A DNA stretch of 64,000 nucleotides from Mesonia oceanica (GCF_902499555.1 NZ_CABVMM010000011.1:1-64000), one strand, 5' to 3'; counted from the first letter of the stretch, positions 27,349 to 36,910 are shown. Notes: a model not told the origin generated them from the sequence alone. Numbers and translations: made by a program.

Positions 27349-28701
27349 ATGCGCGTACATTTTATTGCCATTGGCGGAAGCGCTATGCATAACCTTGCAT
27401 TGGCTTTAAACGAAAAAGGAGATGAGGTAACCGGAAGTGATGATGCGATTTTTGAACCTTCAAAATCCCGATTGGAAAAAGCCGACTTGTTACCGGAAGA
27501 AATGGGTTGGTTTCCTGAGAAAATTACTTCAGCGCTTGATGCGGTAATTTTAGGGATGCATGCCAAAGAAGACAATCCAGAATTGCAAAAAGCGCAGGAA
27601 TTAGGTCTGAAAATTTATTCTTATCCCGAATTTTTATTTGAGCAAAGTAAAGATAAAACCCGTGTAGTGATTGGAGGCTCTCATGGGAAAACTACCATTA
27701 CTTCGATGATCTTACATGTGTTGCATTACCACGATAAAGAGGTAGATTTTATGGTAGGTGCACAATTGGAAGGTTTTGATACCATGGTGCATCTTACCGA
27801 TGAAAACGATTTTATGCTGTTGGAAGGAGATGAGTATTTGTCTTCTGCGATTGATCTTCGACCAAAATTTCATTTATATCAGCCCAATATTGCTTTACTA
27901 AGCGGAATTGCTTGGGATCATATTAATGTATTCCCTTCTTTCGAGAACTATATAGAGCAATTTAAACTCTTTACCGATTCTATGGTAAATGGAAGTATTT
28001 TGGTATATAATGAAGAAGATCCAATAGTAAAGGAAATTGCAGAAAGTGCAACCAAACCTACAAGAAAACATCCGTATTCAACTCCAGAATATTTTGTGGA
28101 AAATGGAGAGACCTATTTAAAAACCCCGGAAGGTGATATGCCTATTGAAATTTTCGGGGAACATAATTTAAATAATCTTGCGGGCGCTAAATGGATTTGT
28201 CAACATATGGGCATTGATGAAGAAGATTTTTATGAAGCTATAGCAACCTTTAGTGGAGCTTCAAAGCGTTTAGAGAAAATTTGTGATGTGAGGGGAACGT
28301 TAGCATATAAAGATTTTGCCCATAGTCCGTCGAAAGTAAAGGCAACTACAAAAGCCGTAAAAGAGCAATTTCCCAAAAAACAGTTGGTAGCTTGTTTAGA
28401 GCTACATACGTATAGCAGTTTAGATACAAAATTTCTTCAGCAATATGAAAAAACTTTAGCGGCAGCCGATGAAGCCATTGTTTTTTATTCGCCAGAAGCT
28501 GTCCGCTTAAAAAAATTACAAGAGATTGATGCTACCCAAATAGAAGAAGCATTTCAGCATAAAAATTTAAAAGTTTATACCAATCCGCAATTATTTCAAA
28601 ACTATTTAAAAACAGGGTCATTCGCTAACGCAGTGATTTTATTTATGAGTAGCGGGAATTATGGTGGTTTAGATTTTGAGCAGGTGAAGGAGTGGATTTA
28701 G
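27349..28701 (+). CDS. mpl: UDP-N-acetylmuramate:L-alanyl-gamma-D-glutamyl-meso-diaminopimelate ligase
   Basis: Mur ligase that re-attaches the recycled tripeptide L-Ala-D-Glu-mDAP to UDP-MurNAc, a step in peptidoglycan recycling. It has an N-terminal Rossmann segment (MRVHFIAIGGSAMHNLA), P-loop GGSHGKTT (109-116), the EGDEY motif, and the HINVFPSFENY and EHNLNNLAGA motifs of Mur ligases. The IGGSAMHNLALAL start, rather than GIGGxGMS, separates it from MurC. At 450 residues it is typical. No other recycling gene is adjacent. Confidence 0.94.
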   Translation: MRVHFIAIGGSAMHNLALALNEKGDEVTGSDDAIFEPSKSRLEKADLLPEEMGWFPEKITSALDAVILGMHAKEDNPELQKAQELGLKIYSYPEFLFEQSKDKTRVVIGGSHGKTTITSMILHVLHYHDKEVDFMVGAQLEGFDTMVHLTDENDFMLLEGDEYLSSAIDLRPKFHLYQPNIALLSGIAWDHINVFPSFENYIEQFKLFTDSMVNGSILVYNEEDPIVKEIAESATKPTRKHPYSTPEYFVENGETYLKTPEGDMPIEIFGEHNLNNLAGAKWICQHMGIDEEDFYEAIATFSGASKRLEKICDVRGTLAYKDFAHSPSKVKATTKAVKEQFPKKQLVACLELHTYSSLDTKFLQQYEKTLAAADEAIVFYSPEAVRLKKLQEIDATQIEEAFQHKNLKVYTNPQLFQNYLKTGSFANAVILFMSSGNYGGLDFEQVKEWI

Positions 28702-28708
28702 AAAAAAA

Positions 28709-29158
28709 TTACACTCCAAATTGTTCAAAGTGGTGATTAAGGTGTTTGTATTGCATTTTTCCCCATTGTTGTTTTGAGAATTTTCCAAAGATAGGATGGG
28801 GTTTCCAGTCTTCTTTATCTTTATGATTGTGGAATTCATCGATAAGCAAAGCTAATTGTTGCCTTTCTTCTATAAAATCTTTATCAGAATTAACTATCAA
28901 TTCTTTCGCCGTAGGCAAGTTCCTTTTTAAAGGCTTATCATTATATAGCGTGGGCTTTACTATTCTCATAATCAAGTTTAATGGGAAAGGAGGTTTCTTA
29001 ATAGTCTCTTTATCCATCGCTATTAAAATAGGTTTTTGGCAATGATGAAGCATTTGTGCGACATCCATTTCACCCCAATTTCTTTTCGCATCGGGAGACA
29101 GAGCTTTTAACCTCGTCTTTATTTCTTGATATGTAGAGGTATCAAATAATGATTTCAT
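28709..29158 (-). CDS. DUF1569 family protein (DinB-like fold)
   Basis: A 149-residue soluble protein with the features of DUF1569, a family with a DinB-like four-helix fold: WGEMDVAQMLHHCQKPILIAM near the N-terminus (potential metal-binding histidines) and HPIFGKFSKQQWGKMQYKHLNHHFEQFGV at the C-terminus. The conserved histidines suggest a metal-dependent role, but no reaction is established. It lies between mpl and radC, convergent with mpl and divergent from radC, so it is a single-gene unit. Confidence 0.85.
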   Translation of the reverse strand: MKSLFDTSTYQEIKTRLKALSPDAKRNWGEMDVAQMLHHCQKPILIAMDKETIKKPPFPLNLIMRIVKPTLYNDKPLKRNLPTAKELIVNSDKDFIEERQQLALLIDEFHNHKDKEDWKPHPIFGKFSKQQWGKMQYKHLNHHFEQFGV

Positions 29159-29210
29159 AAAAAGTGTTTTCTATAAAAGTAATATTTATTTTTTGTTCTT
29201 ATCTTTAAGT

Positions 29211-29909
29211 ATGCAAGAAAACAATAAGCCAGTTTCCATTAAATATTGGGCAGAAGGAGATCGCCCTCGTGAAAAGTTGCTAGATAAAGGAAAAATAAGC
29301 CTAAGCGACGCAGAGTTGATTGCTATTTTAATTGGGTCAGGAAGTAAAAATGAAAGTGCAGTTGAATTGTCAAAGCGCATTTTAGCAGCTTCTGAAAATA
29401 AATTAAATGAGCTCGGAAAACTTTCTGTAAAACAATTAACGAAGTTTAAAGGTATTGGTGAAGCAAAAGCTGTGACCATTGTTGCTGCATTAGAATTAGG
29501 AAGGCGAAGAAGGGGAGAAGAAGCGGTAGAACGAAAGCAAATAACTTCTGCAGAAGATGCCTTTGAGGTAATGCAACCTATTATAGGTGATTTAAATCAC
29601 GAAGAATTCTGGATTATTTACTTAAATAATTCCCATAAAATTTTACAAAAACTTCAATTGAGTAAAGGCGGAATGACAGGCACCCTAGTGGATGTTCGTT
29701 TGGCTTTTAAAAATGCACTGGAAGTTGGGGCAACTGCAGTAATTTTAGTTCATAATCATCCTTCGGGAAGTTTAAACCCTAGCCAAGCAGATAAAGCACT
29801 TACCAAAAAACTAATTGCCGGTGGAGAAAGTTTAGATATTAAAGTGCTGGATCATTTGATTATAACGCAAAATTCCTTTGTTAGTTTTGCTAACAAAGGA
29901 ATTTTATAA
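29211..29909 (+). CDS. radC: RadC-family JAB-domain protein (UPF0758)
   Basis: A 232-residue protein with an N-terminal helix-hairpin-helix-like region (FKGIGEAKAVTIVAALELGRRR) and a C-terminal MPN/JAB domain. The metal-binding motif is HNHPSG (about residues 181-186) with the distal Asp (SQADKALT). The old name DNA repair protein RadC is not well supported by experiment; many copies act in chromosome or mobile-element contexts. I took the internal ATG as start because the upstream codons from 29193 are AT-rich and not conserved. It stands alone. Confidence 0.92.
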   Translation: MQENNKPVSIKYWAEGDRPREKLLDKGKISLSDAELIAILIGSGSKNESAVELSKRILAASENKLNELGKLSVKQLTKFKGIGEAKAVTIVAALELGRRRRGEEAVERKQITSAEDAFEVMQPIIGDLNHEEFWIIYLNNSHKILQKLQLSKGGMTGTLVDVRLAFKNALEVGATAVILVHNHPSGSLNPSQADKALTKKLIAGGESLDIKVLDHLIITQNSFVSFANKGIL

Positions 29910-29927
29910 TTTCTTTTATAGGTTTAA

Positions 29928-30599
29928 TTAAGATTGGTAATATATCCAGTCAGAAAATGCATTACAGTCGAATGTATTGTCATACATAATAGGATTATCT
30001 GGGTCAAAAGGGTTCTCTTTATAAAAAATATATCCACATTCTTCGCCTTCTAATATAAAACGATAATAGAAGCAATTCCAAGAACCTTTTGTATAAACAT
30101 CAAATGATTTTCTGCTTGATCCAAAAAAGCTTAAGTTGTAATAGACTAAAGGATAGGCTTCTGATACAGGTCTAAGAACATAGCATCTTGGAATGCCATG
30201 AGGCTCTCCTGTAGATGGGTCAATATCTCCTTTTGCAATTTCTAATCTCAAAGAATAACTATCACAAGAATTGTCGAAATTATCATCTGTGAAGGGCCTA
30301 ACGCCATCATAGGTAAAACTATAAGTGGTACTAATAATACCAAGTAAATCATCCCCAAATTCAGATTTTTCTACTTCGCTGTTTAAAAAAATATCAAGAT
30401 CCAATTCGCCTGTTAAACAATTACTTAAAGTGAAAGAATTATTAGCAGTATAATTTCTTTCATTTTTTAGGTTTAAATCTTCTTGTACATTTTCTTGACT
30501 TTCGTTCATTTCATTGCTATCACTAACAGAATCTAAATTATCATCTACTGAGCATGACATTAGAATGCTTAAAAGCATTAAAAGAATAATTTTTTTCAT
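29928..30599 (-). CDS. Hypothetical lipoprotein
   Basis: A 223-residue lipoprotein (signal MKKIILLMLL and lipobox MSC, Cys16) that I do not recognise. The N-terminal part after the Cys is acidic and Asn-rich; later segments contain several cysteines (CDSYSLRLEIA, PRCYVLRPVSEAYPL, CFYYRF, EECGYIFYKENP, FDCNAFSDWIYY), probably forming disulfides. It stops just past the radC stop codon (convergent). The frame could extend to 30623, but the lipoprotein signal fixes ATG 30599. Function unknown. Confidence 0.7.
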   Translation of the reverse strand: MKKIILLMLLSILMSCSVDDNLDSVSDSNEMNESQENVQEDLNLKNERNYTANNSFTLSNCLTGELDLDIFLNSEVEKSEFGDDLLGIISTTYSFTYDGVRPFTDDNFDNSCDSYSLRLEIAKGDIDPSTGEPHGIPRCYVLRPVSEAYPLVYYNLSFFGSSRKSFDVYTKGSWNCFYYRFILEGEECGYIFYKENPFDPDNPIMYDNTFDCNAFSDWIYYQS

Positions 30600-30698
30600 A
30601 ATATTGGTTTTTAATAAGTTCAATAATAAATTTAGTGTTTTGTTATATGCTATATGTTAATGAAAAGCTAAATTAAGACTGGATTTTAAATAAATTTT

Positions 30699-32012
30699 AT
30701 GAATGATACCCCTAAACTGTTAATTTATGTAAGTGCTGTAACGCCTAGAATCAACTATACGTTTCGGCAAATTTGTACTTATATTTTAGGGTTAGACATA
30801 AAGTTTACTTCAAAAATTGAAGAGTTTATTGCTCATGATGGAGTTAAAATCTCCTATGGGAAGCAAAAACTGGGAAGTGAGTTTTTTATTCAATCTTCAG
30901 GTCTTTTAAACGAGCAAGGTTTTAGCGATATAGAGGTAAGAGTAGGGAAATGGGGAGACGTGGTTTGTTTTTTTAGGACTTCAAAAGATAGCGACATTCC
31001 GTTTGATATTTTTGCGGCTTCTTTTTACATGTTAAGCAGGTATGAAGAGTATTTGCCTCACGTAAAAGATGAGCATGGTCGTTTTCCTTCTAAAGAAAGT
31101 TTAGCATATAAGAAAGACTTTATTACTAGACCGGTAGTAGATATTTGGGCCCATAAGTTTAAAAATATATTAAAGGAGCGTTTTGATAACCTTGAGTTTC
31201 CTGAAAAACAATATTCCAACCGAAATATCCTAGCTGTAGCAGAAGCCTATAAATATAAGAAAAAAGGCATTGTAAGAAGTATTGGTGCCAGTATTCGTGA
31301 TTTATTCACTTTCGATATAAGTCAGTTTTTAGAACGTATAGAGGTTTTATTGTATCTTAAAAAAGATCCTTATGATATTTATGAAGATCTCATTAAATTT
31401 TCTAAGCAGAATAATCTGTATTGGTATTTTTTATTTCAACTAAGCAATTATAGTGTTAATAGTAAAAATATTAGTTATAATAAAATAAAATACCACGCGC
31501 TTATCAAATCCATGGGCGATTATGGGAAGATAGGTTTGTTACCGGGCTACGAAGCCTTATCAAGTTTTAAAACTTTAAAATTAGAAAAAAATAGGTGGGA
31601 GTCAATTGTCAATAGACCTTTGGAAGTTTGTTTAAGTTATTTCTTTGATATTAATTTACCCAACTTATATAATAATTTTGATAAGTTAGAGATTAAAGAA
31701 GACCATTCGATGGCCTTCGTAGATCTTCCTGGTTTTAGGGCTGGTACTTGCCGCCCGTTTTTATTTTACGATATTAATTTTGAAAGGATTTCTCCCTTGG
31801 TTATTTATCCACCGGCATTTAACAGTTTTTCTTTTTGCAATTTTTCATTCTTTGAAGTGAAAACCCGTTTGCAGCAAATAAAAGAAGAAGTAAAGCAAGT
31901 AGGTGGGATTTTATCGGTGGTATTTCAAAATTCAGATTTTGATGGAGAGCAGCAAAAAGAAAAAACCTTAGAACTAATTAATATTCTCAATGATCATGGA
32001 GAAGGGTATTAA
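30699..32012 (+). CDS. Polysaccharide deacetylase-like protein (DUF7033 type), probably catalytically dead
   Basis: A 437-residue protein with the layout of Bacteroidota deacetylase-family proteins: an N-terminal DUF7033 region (PKLLIYVSAVTPRINYTFRQI; RYEEYLPHVKDEHGRF) and a NodB-like barrel. The late motifs EDHSMAFVDLPGFRAGTC and RPFLFYDI are preserved. The usual metal motif (Asp-x-Asp before the AYKYK-like segment) reads LAVAEAYKYK; the usual GLHPSY reads GLLPGYEAL; the usual RQHYL region reads CLSYFFDI. All three expected metal-binding positions therefore look changed. It overlaps the downstream HAD gene and is probably translated with it. Confidence 0.75.
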   Translation: MNDTPKLLIYVSAVTPRINYTFRQICTYILGLDIKFTSKIEEFIAHDGVKISYGKQKLGSEFFIQSSGLLNEQGFSDIEVRVGKWGDVVCFFRTSKDSDIPFDIFAASFYMLSRYEEYLPHVKDEHGRFPSKESLAYKKDFITRPVVDIWAHKFKNILKERFDNLEFPEKQYSNRNILAVAEAYKYKKKGIVRSIGASIRDLFTFDISQFLERIEVLLYLKKDPYDIYEDLIKFSKQNNLYWYFLFQLSNYSVNSKNISYNKIKYHALIKSMGDYGKIGLLPGYEALSSFKTLKLEKNRWESIVNRPLEVCLSYFFDINLPNLYNNFDKLEIKEDHSMAFVDLPGFRAGTCRPFLFYDINFERISPLVIYPPAFNSFSFCNFSFFEVKTRLQQIKEEVKQVGGILSVVFQNSDFDGEQQKEKTLELINILNDHGEGY

Positions 32013-32682
32013 ACATATATTTTTTGATTTAGATCATACCTTGTGGGATTTTGAACGGAATTCTTCGTTGGCATTTCAGGAGATTTTTGAAAAGCATCAA
32101 GTCCCTGTAAAAATTGAAGATTTTTTAGAATTGTATATTCCTATCAATAATACCTATTGGGCAGATTACAGGAATGATAGAATTAATAAAGAAGAGTTAA
32201 GGTATGGGCGCCTATCTGATACTTTTAAAGCAATGAATATAAGGGTAGAAAGAAAACAGATAGATTTACTTTCCGAAGATTATATTGCTCATTTACCCAA
32301 GAATAATTATTTATTTGAAGATGTTCATTCAACATTAAATTATCTACAACAAAAGTATTCTTTGCACGTTATTACGAATGGATTTTCAGAAGTTCAGGTG
32401 TTAAAATTGAAGAATAGTAAAATTGAAGATTATTTTATGACGGTTACCACTTCTGAAGAAGCAGGTGTGAAAAAACCACATCCCGATATTTTTGGTTATG
32501 CGTTAGAAAAAGCAAAAGCACTGCCAACCGAAAGTTTAATGATTGGTGATAATTTGGAAGCCGATATAATGGGGGCAGAAAATTTTGGAATAAAAGCAGT
32601 ACTTTTTGGTGAGACTGTGCAAACTTCCAATTATTCCGGAAAAAAAATTAACAAATTAAAACAACTTTTAGAATTCATTTAA
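31996..32682 (+). CDS. HAD-superfamily pyrimidine nucleotidase, YjjG type
   Basis: Noncanonical pyrimidine nucleotidase-like phosphatase. Motif I DLDHT gives the nucleophile Asp and acid/base Asp; motif II is ITNGF (Thr); motif III KKPHPDIF (Lys); and motif IV MIGDNLEADIMGA. A helical cap domain sits between motifs I and II. YjjG-type enzymes remove phosphate from damaged or non-standard pyrimidine nucleotides. The gene overlaps the previous one; ATG 31996 was chosen over 31990 because it starts directly before the conserved KHIFFDLD. Substrate is inferred from family only. Confidence 0.88.
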   Translation: MEKGIKHIFFDLDHTLWDFERNSSLAFQEIFEKHQVPVKIEDFLELYIPINNTYWADYRNDRINKEELRYGRLSDTFKAMNIRVERKQIDLLSEDYIAHLPKNNYLFEDVHSTLNYLQQKYSLHVITNGFSEVQVLKLKNSKIEDYFMTVTTSEEAGVKKPHPDIFGYALEKAKALPTESLMIGDNLEADIMGAENFGIKAVLFGETVQTSNYSGKKINKLKQLLEFI

Positions 32683-32683
32683 A

Positions 32684-33496
32684 ATGAAAAAAATAGGATT
32701 ATATTTTTTATTAGTATTTATCGTTTCATTCAGTTTTTCAGCAAAAGCGCAAGAAAAATATAATATAGATAAGCTTAATTATTATAAATACGTAGTAATT
32801 CCCATTCAGTATAAATTTCAGGATGAAGATAATGAGTATATGCTTAATTCATTGACTAAGTATCTATTAAATCAGGAGGGTTTTGATACTTATATGGATG
32901 TTGAAAGTAAGCCAAACGATTTAAAATTTAATAGATGTTTGGCTTTATATGTTGATGTAATAAGTGAGTCTGAAAGTTTTTTCTCACTTCAAACTAAATT
33001 AGATCTTGTTTTTAAAGATTGTAATAATGAGGTGATATTTAAAAGTGAAGGAAAGAGTCGGATAAAAAATTATGAAGAATCTTATAAAGATGCCTTAAAA
33101 GAAGCCTTTGAGGTTTTTGGAAGCGCTAATTTTATTTACAAATACAATGGTAAAAATAATTACGATCAGACACATTCTGTTAAAGCGGAACAAAGTGAAC
33201 CTGAAATAAATGAAATTACTCAAGTAGATAAGATTGAGTACAATTTACCGGGGACTTATTCTTTATTCAATGAAAAGTATAAAATTGATAAAATTGAAGC
33301 TGGCTATATTATGCTTAATGCGGAGAGCGGAGATAGAAAAGCATTTATTAATGTGACGAGTGATCATTCCATTTTATTTAATTCAGAAAAAATGAATGGT
33401 AAAATGAAATTTACCAACGATGGCAATTTAGAAATTGAATATTTTAATAATGATACCGGAAAATTAGAAAAAGCGACACTTTATAAAGTAGAGTAA
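32684..33496 (+). CDS. Hypothetical exported protein
   Basis: A 270-residue protein with a signal peptide (cleaved after SAKAQ) that I do not recognise. The first half (YYKYVVIPIQYKFQDEDNEYMLNS to EVFGSA) resembles small envelope proteins with a conserved TKYLLNQEGFDTYMD helix-turn pattern. The second half consists of beta-strands (YSLFNEKYKIDKIEAGYIMLNAESGDRKAFINV). It begins 1 bp after the nucleotidase stop, and the ATG is at 32684. Its link to the upstream genes is only positional. Confidence 0.6.
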   Translation: MKKIGLYFLLVFIVSFSFSAKAQEKYNIDKLNYYKYVVIPIQYKFQDEDNEYMLNSLTKYLLNQEGFDTYMDVESKPNDLKFNRCLALYVDVISESESFFSLQTKLDLVFKDCNNEVIFKSEGKSRIKNYEESYKDALKEAFEVFGSANFIYKYNGKNNYDQTHSVKAEQSEPEINEITQVDKIEYNLPGTYSLFNEKYKIDKIEAGYIMLNAESGDRKAFINVTSDHSILFNSEKMNGKMKFTNDGNLEIEYFNNDTGKLEKATLYKVE

Positions 33497-34774
33497 TTAG
33501 TAATCATATTTTCCATTCCATAAAGCCTTGAGATACTCTCTTAAGGCTTTTTCTCTTTTATTATTTCCGGGTTCGTATAAAAGGGTGTTTTTTACCTCGT
33601 CTGGTAAAAATTCGGCTTGTGTGAAGTTGTTTTCATAATTGTGGGCATATTTATAATTATCACCATAACCTAAATCTTTCATCAACTTGGTAGGAGCGTT
33701 TCTTATCGATAAGGGAACCGATAAATCCCCCGTTTGCTTTACCAATTGTTGTGCTTTATTAATGGCCATATAACTCGCATTGCTTTTTGCGGAAGTGGCT
33801 AAATAAATAGCGCATTGACTCAAGATAATACGAGCTTCCGGATAACCAATTGTCGTAACCGCTTGGAAAGTATTATTGGCAATCTGAAGTGCTGTTGGGT
33901 TGGCATTACCAATATCCTCGCTTGCCAAAATAAGTAATCTACGCGCTATGAATTTCACATCTTCTCCGCCTTCAATCATTCTTGCTAGCCAATAAACTGC
34001 CGCATTGGGATCACTGCCACGAATAGATTTTATAAAAGCTGAAATTATGTCGTAATGTTGCTCGCCAGTTTTATCGTACCTAACAGTGTTCTTCTGAACT
34101 TTTTGTTCGACCAAATCATTAGTCACTACTACTTTTTTAGTGTCTTCAGAAGTGACAATTAATTCAAAAATATTAAGTAGTTTACGGGCATCCCCACCAC
34201 TTAAGCGTAAAAGCGATGCTGTTTCTTTTAACTCAATTTGATAGCTTGCTAGAATTTTGTCTTTTTCAATAGCGCGGTTAATCAACGCTAATAAATCTTC
34301 TTTGGTAAATTCGTTTAATACGTAAACCTGACATCGGGAAAGTAGGGCAGGAATCACTTCAAAGCTAGGGTTTTCGGTAGTGGCACCAATTAATGTAACC
34401 CATCCTTTTTCAACTGCTCCTAGCAAAGAATCTTGTTGAGATTTACTAAATCTATGGATCTCATCTATAAACAGGATAGGGTTTTTAGTGGTGAATAAAC
34501 CATCTTGTTTTTTCGCCCTTTCGATTACTTCGCGAACATCTTTTACGCCACTATTGATAGCACTTAGGGTAAAAAAAGGTCGGTTCGCTTCGTTAGCAAT
34601 AATATTAGCCAGTGTTGTTTTACCAACTCCGGGAGGTCCCCATAAAATTAAAGAAGGAATCATTCCTTTTTTAATCTGGTTTTTAAGACTTCCGTTATCA
34701 CCTATTAAATGGGTTTGACTAAGATAATCTTCTAATTTTTCTGGTCTTAATCGTTCTGCTAATGGTTTGCTCAT
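33497..34774 (-). CDS. rarA: Replication-associated recombination protein A (RarA/MgsA)
   Basis: AAA+ ATPase of the clamp-loader family that acts at stalled replication forks with SSB. Walker [10 protein letters not shown] (about residues 46-54), Walker [11 protein letters not shown] and sensor motifs [10 protein letters not shown] are present. The C-terminal RarA-specific tetramerisation domain contains [23 protein letters not shown] and LAGEDIGNA-type motifs. The 425-residue length is normal. Its stop abuts the convergent exported-protein gene. Confidence 0.96.
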   Translation of the reverse strand: MSKPLAERLRPEKLEDYLSQTHLIGDNGSLKNQIKKGMIPSLILWGPPGVGKTTLANIIANEANRPFFTLSAINSGVKDVREVIERAKKQDGLFTTKNPILFIDEIHRFSKSQQDSLLGAVEKGWVTLIGATTENPSFEVIPALLSRCQVYVLNEFTKEDLLALINRAIEKDKILASYQIELKETASLLRLSGGDARKLLNIFELIVTSEDTKKVVVTNDLVEQKVQKNTVRYDKTGEQHYDIISAFIKSIRGSDPNAAVYWLARMIEGGEDVKFIARRLLILASEDIGNANPTALQIANNTFQAVTTIGYPEARIILSQCAIYLATSAKSNASYMAINKAQQLVKQTGDLSVPLSIRNAPTKLMKDLGYGDNYKYAHNYENNFTQAEFLPDEVKNTLLYEPGNNKREKALREYLKALWNGKYDY

Positions 34775-34850
34775 AATACAAAGGTAGGATTTGAAAATGA
34801 CAATTTTACCTGTTTTTAGAATTGGTTAAGCTTTTGCTATCTTGTATTTA

Positions 34851-35621
34851 ATGAAAAATGAAAATACTTCTTATCGGTTAGATCATATAAGTTTAGGAAT
34901 CCCATTAGCTGCGGTTTTAGCAATTTGGATTGTTTATTGGTTAGAAGTAAAGTTTGGTTTTTTTCTTAACCCATTTGGGATTCAACCAAAAAGTTTAATT
35001 GGGTTGAGGGGAATTTTCTGCTCTCCTTTTATTCACGGAAGTATAGAACATCTTTATAGCAATACTATTCCATTATTTTTATTGAGTTTAGCCTTGTTTT
35101 ATTTCTACAGAAAGTTAGCCTTTAAGGTGCTTTTGTGGGGATGGTTAGGAAGTGGATTTTTAACTTGGTTGATTGCAGATCATGGAACTACTCATATAGG
35201 TGCAAGTGGAGTAATTTATGTATTGGCCAGTTTCTTGTTCTTTAAAGGGATTTGGTCAAAGCATTATCGGTTAGTTTCACTTTCTTTAATAATTGTTTTT
35301 ATCTATGGAAGCTTGGTGTGGGGAGTTTTACCCGGTGTGCCGGGTGTTTCTTGGGAAGGTCACTTATCAGGTTTTATTACTGGTATTGCCTTGGCATTTA
35401 TCTACCGGAAAGTTAAAGTAATTGAAATAAAAAAATACGATTGGCAAAAGGAAACTTATAGCGAAGAGGAAGATGAATTTATGAAACATTTTGATGAGGA
35501 TGGAAATTTTATTCCAAGTTCAGAAATGGAGAGTTTTGAAGAAGAGTCCTCAGATTCTACAGCCAATATTGCGCAAGTGAAAATTATATATGAATTAAAA
35601 GAAAATAAGAACAAAAATTAA
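34851..35621 (+). CDS. Rhomboid-family intramembrane serine protease
   Basis: A polytopic membrane protease (256 residues from ATG 34851) that cleaves transmembrane substrates inside the bilayer. The oxyanion-side motif HGSIEHLYSNT (H67, N71), the catalytic serine S119 in GASG and the catalytic histidine H171 in GHLSGFITG are all present, with six membrane segments. The C-terminal 60 residues are acidic and cytoplasmic (EEEDEFMKHFDEDGNFIPS). The frame may extend 9 bases upstream to 34842. Its stop codon overlaps the stop of the convergent rlmB. Confidence 0.92.
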   Translation: MKNENTSYRLDHISLGIPLAAVLAIWIVYWLEVKFGFFLNPFGIQPKSLIGLRGIFCSPFIHGSIEHLYSNTIPLFLLSLALFYFYRKLAFKVLLWGWLGSGFLTWLIADHGTTHIGASGVIYVLASFLFFKGIWSKHYRLVSLSLIIVFIYGSLVWGVLPGVPGVSWEGHLSGFITGIALAFIYRKVKVIEIKKYDWQKETYSEEEDEFMKHFDEDGNFIPSSEMESFEEESSDSTANIAQVKIIYELKENKNKN

Positions 35622-36349
35622 AAACGTTGTCTTACTACTTCATAGAGAATAGCTCCACAAGCTACGGAAACATTTAAAGAAGAGATTTCTCCTTTCATAG
35701 GTAGTTTAGCTTTGTAATTCACCATCTTTAAAAGTGATTTAGAAACACCTTTTCCTTCACTACCCATAATAATAGCAGTAGGTTTTTTAAAATCGACATT
35801 ATAGATATAATGATCTGTTTTTTCTGTAGCGGCAACTGTTTGAACATTATAAGAAGCTAAATAGAAAAGGGCATCTTTTAAATGATCTACTTTACACATA
35901 GGAATATTAAAAATTGCTCCAGTTGAGGTTTTTACTGTCTGATCGTTAATAGCTGCGCCTCCTTGTTTTGGTAAAATAATTCCGCTAACTCCAGTGCATT
36001 CTGCGGTTCTAATAATAGCTCCTACGTTTCTCACATCGGTTAGCTCGTCTAGGATCAAAAAAATAGGATTTTCATTTTTTTGAAAAGTAGTCTCCAGCAG
36101 TTCTTCAATAGAAATAAATGAAATAGGGGATATTTTAGCAATAACACCTTGATGATTCTCTTTGGTTAGCCTGTTTAGTTTTTCTATAGGTACGTAAGAA
36201 ATTTTGATACCTTCTTTACTTGCCAAAGAAGTAATTTCTTTAATCCCGGAATTATTACTACTCTTTTGGATAAAAATTTTATCAATCTCTTGATCGCTAT
36301 GTAATGCTTCAAGAACGGAATGTATCCCAAAAATTTGTTGATTTTTCAT
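35618..36349 (-). CDS. rlmB: TrmH-family 23S rRNA 2'-O-methyltransferase (RlmB-like)
   Basis: SPOUT-fold methyltransferase; RlmB methylates the ribose of G2251 (E. coli numbering) in 23S rRNA. The N-terminal L30e-like substrate domain (QIFGIHSVLEALHSDQ to KENHQGVIAKI) and the three SPOUT motifs DVRNVGAIIRTAECTG, IIMGSEGKGVS and SSLNVSVACGAILYEVV are present. From ATG 36349 the protein is 243 residues. Specificity for G2251 is a family-level inference. It is downstream of the SusCD locus but separated by a terminator. Confidence 0.88.
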   Translation of the reverse strand: MKNQQIFGIHSVLEALHSDQEIDKIFIQKSSNNSGIKEITSLASKEGIKISYVPIEKLNRLTKENHQGVIAKISPISFISIEELLETTFQKNENPIFLILDELTDVRNVGAIIRTAECTGVSGIILPKQGGAAINDQTVKTSTGAIFNIPMCKVDHLKDALFYLASYNVQTVAATEKTDHYIYNVDFKKPTAIIMGSEGKGVSKSLLKMVNYKAKLPMKGEISSLNVSVACGAILYEVVRQRF

Positions 36350-36363
36350 AGGGGGTAAAAATA

Positions 36364-36391
36364 AAAAAACCACCTCAATTTTGAGGTGGTT
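36364..36391 (-). terminator. Terminator of the SusC/SusD operon (minus strand)
   Basis: CCACCTCAA (36370-36378) pairs with TTGAGGTGG (36381-36389). On the minus strand the hairpin is followed by a run of T (seven A at 36363-36369 on the + strand). It ends the lipoprotein operon before rlmB. Confidence 0.85.
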
Positions 36392-36412
36392 TAAATCAAT
36401 TAAATATGATGT

Positions 36413-36910
36413 TTAATGTTCATCTTCTACGAAACCAGTTCTTCTGTATCCCGCGAATTGATAAATAGTTCCTGGGTCATCAGAAAATTCAGCTTCAAAG
36501 TAGATACTGTCACTTACATTTCCTGCTTCGGTTAAAGCTTCATTAGTTAAAACTTTACCGTTATTTATATTAACATTGATCTCGTAATCTTCTACTTGAT
36601 TAACTAAGTTATCTCCACCAAAAGTTTTATTATCAAGACTTGTTACTGGTGTTTTTACCTTAAAATCGTAAAGATTTCCATTATCATTGATCCATAGAGT
36701 GTCAGCAGAATTCGAAGCCGTGTTGTAAGTATCTAGCAGATAATAATCACTTAATGGTTGATTGTCTAATAAAATCTTCACGTACCATTCTCCTGATACT
36801 CCTTGTACTGCTGTTTCTCCAGCATTAAAATCTTCGTACCCATCGTCTTCACAGGAAATAATACTAAATCCAAGAAAAAACAATGCTATAATTTTAAAAT
36901 ATTTTTTCAT
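36413..36910 (-). CDS. Lipid-binding-fold lipoprotein of the SusC/SusD locus
   Basis: A 165-residue lipoprotein (signal then lipobox ISC, Cys20). It resembles the lipid-binding putative hydrolase family (PF12888) of Bacteroidota: VSGEWYVKILLDNQPLSDYY, DTLWINDNGNLYDFKVK, DSIYFEAEFSDDPG. It is the last gene of the SusC-SusD operon, 11 bp after the DUF5011 lipoprotein, and would be anchored in the outer membrane. The family has no firm biochemical role; a surface-exposed accessory to the transporter is an inference. Confidence 0.75.
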   Translation of the reverse strand: MKKYFKIIALFFLGFSIISCEDDGYEDFNAGETAVQGVSGEWYVKILLDNQPLSDYYLLDTYNTASNSADTLWINDNGNLYDFKVKTPVTSLDNKTFGGDNLVNQVEDYEINVNINNGKVLTNEALTEAGNVSDSIYFEAEFSDDPGTIYQFAGYRRTGFVEDEH

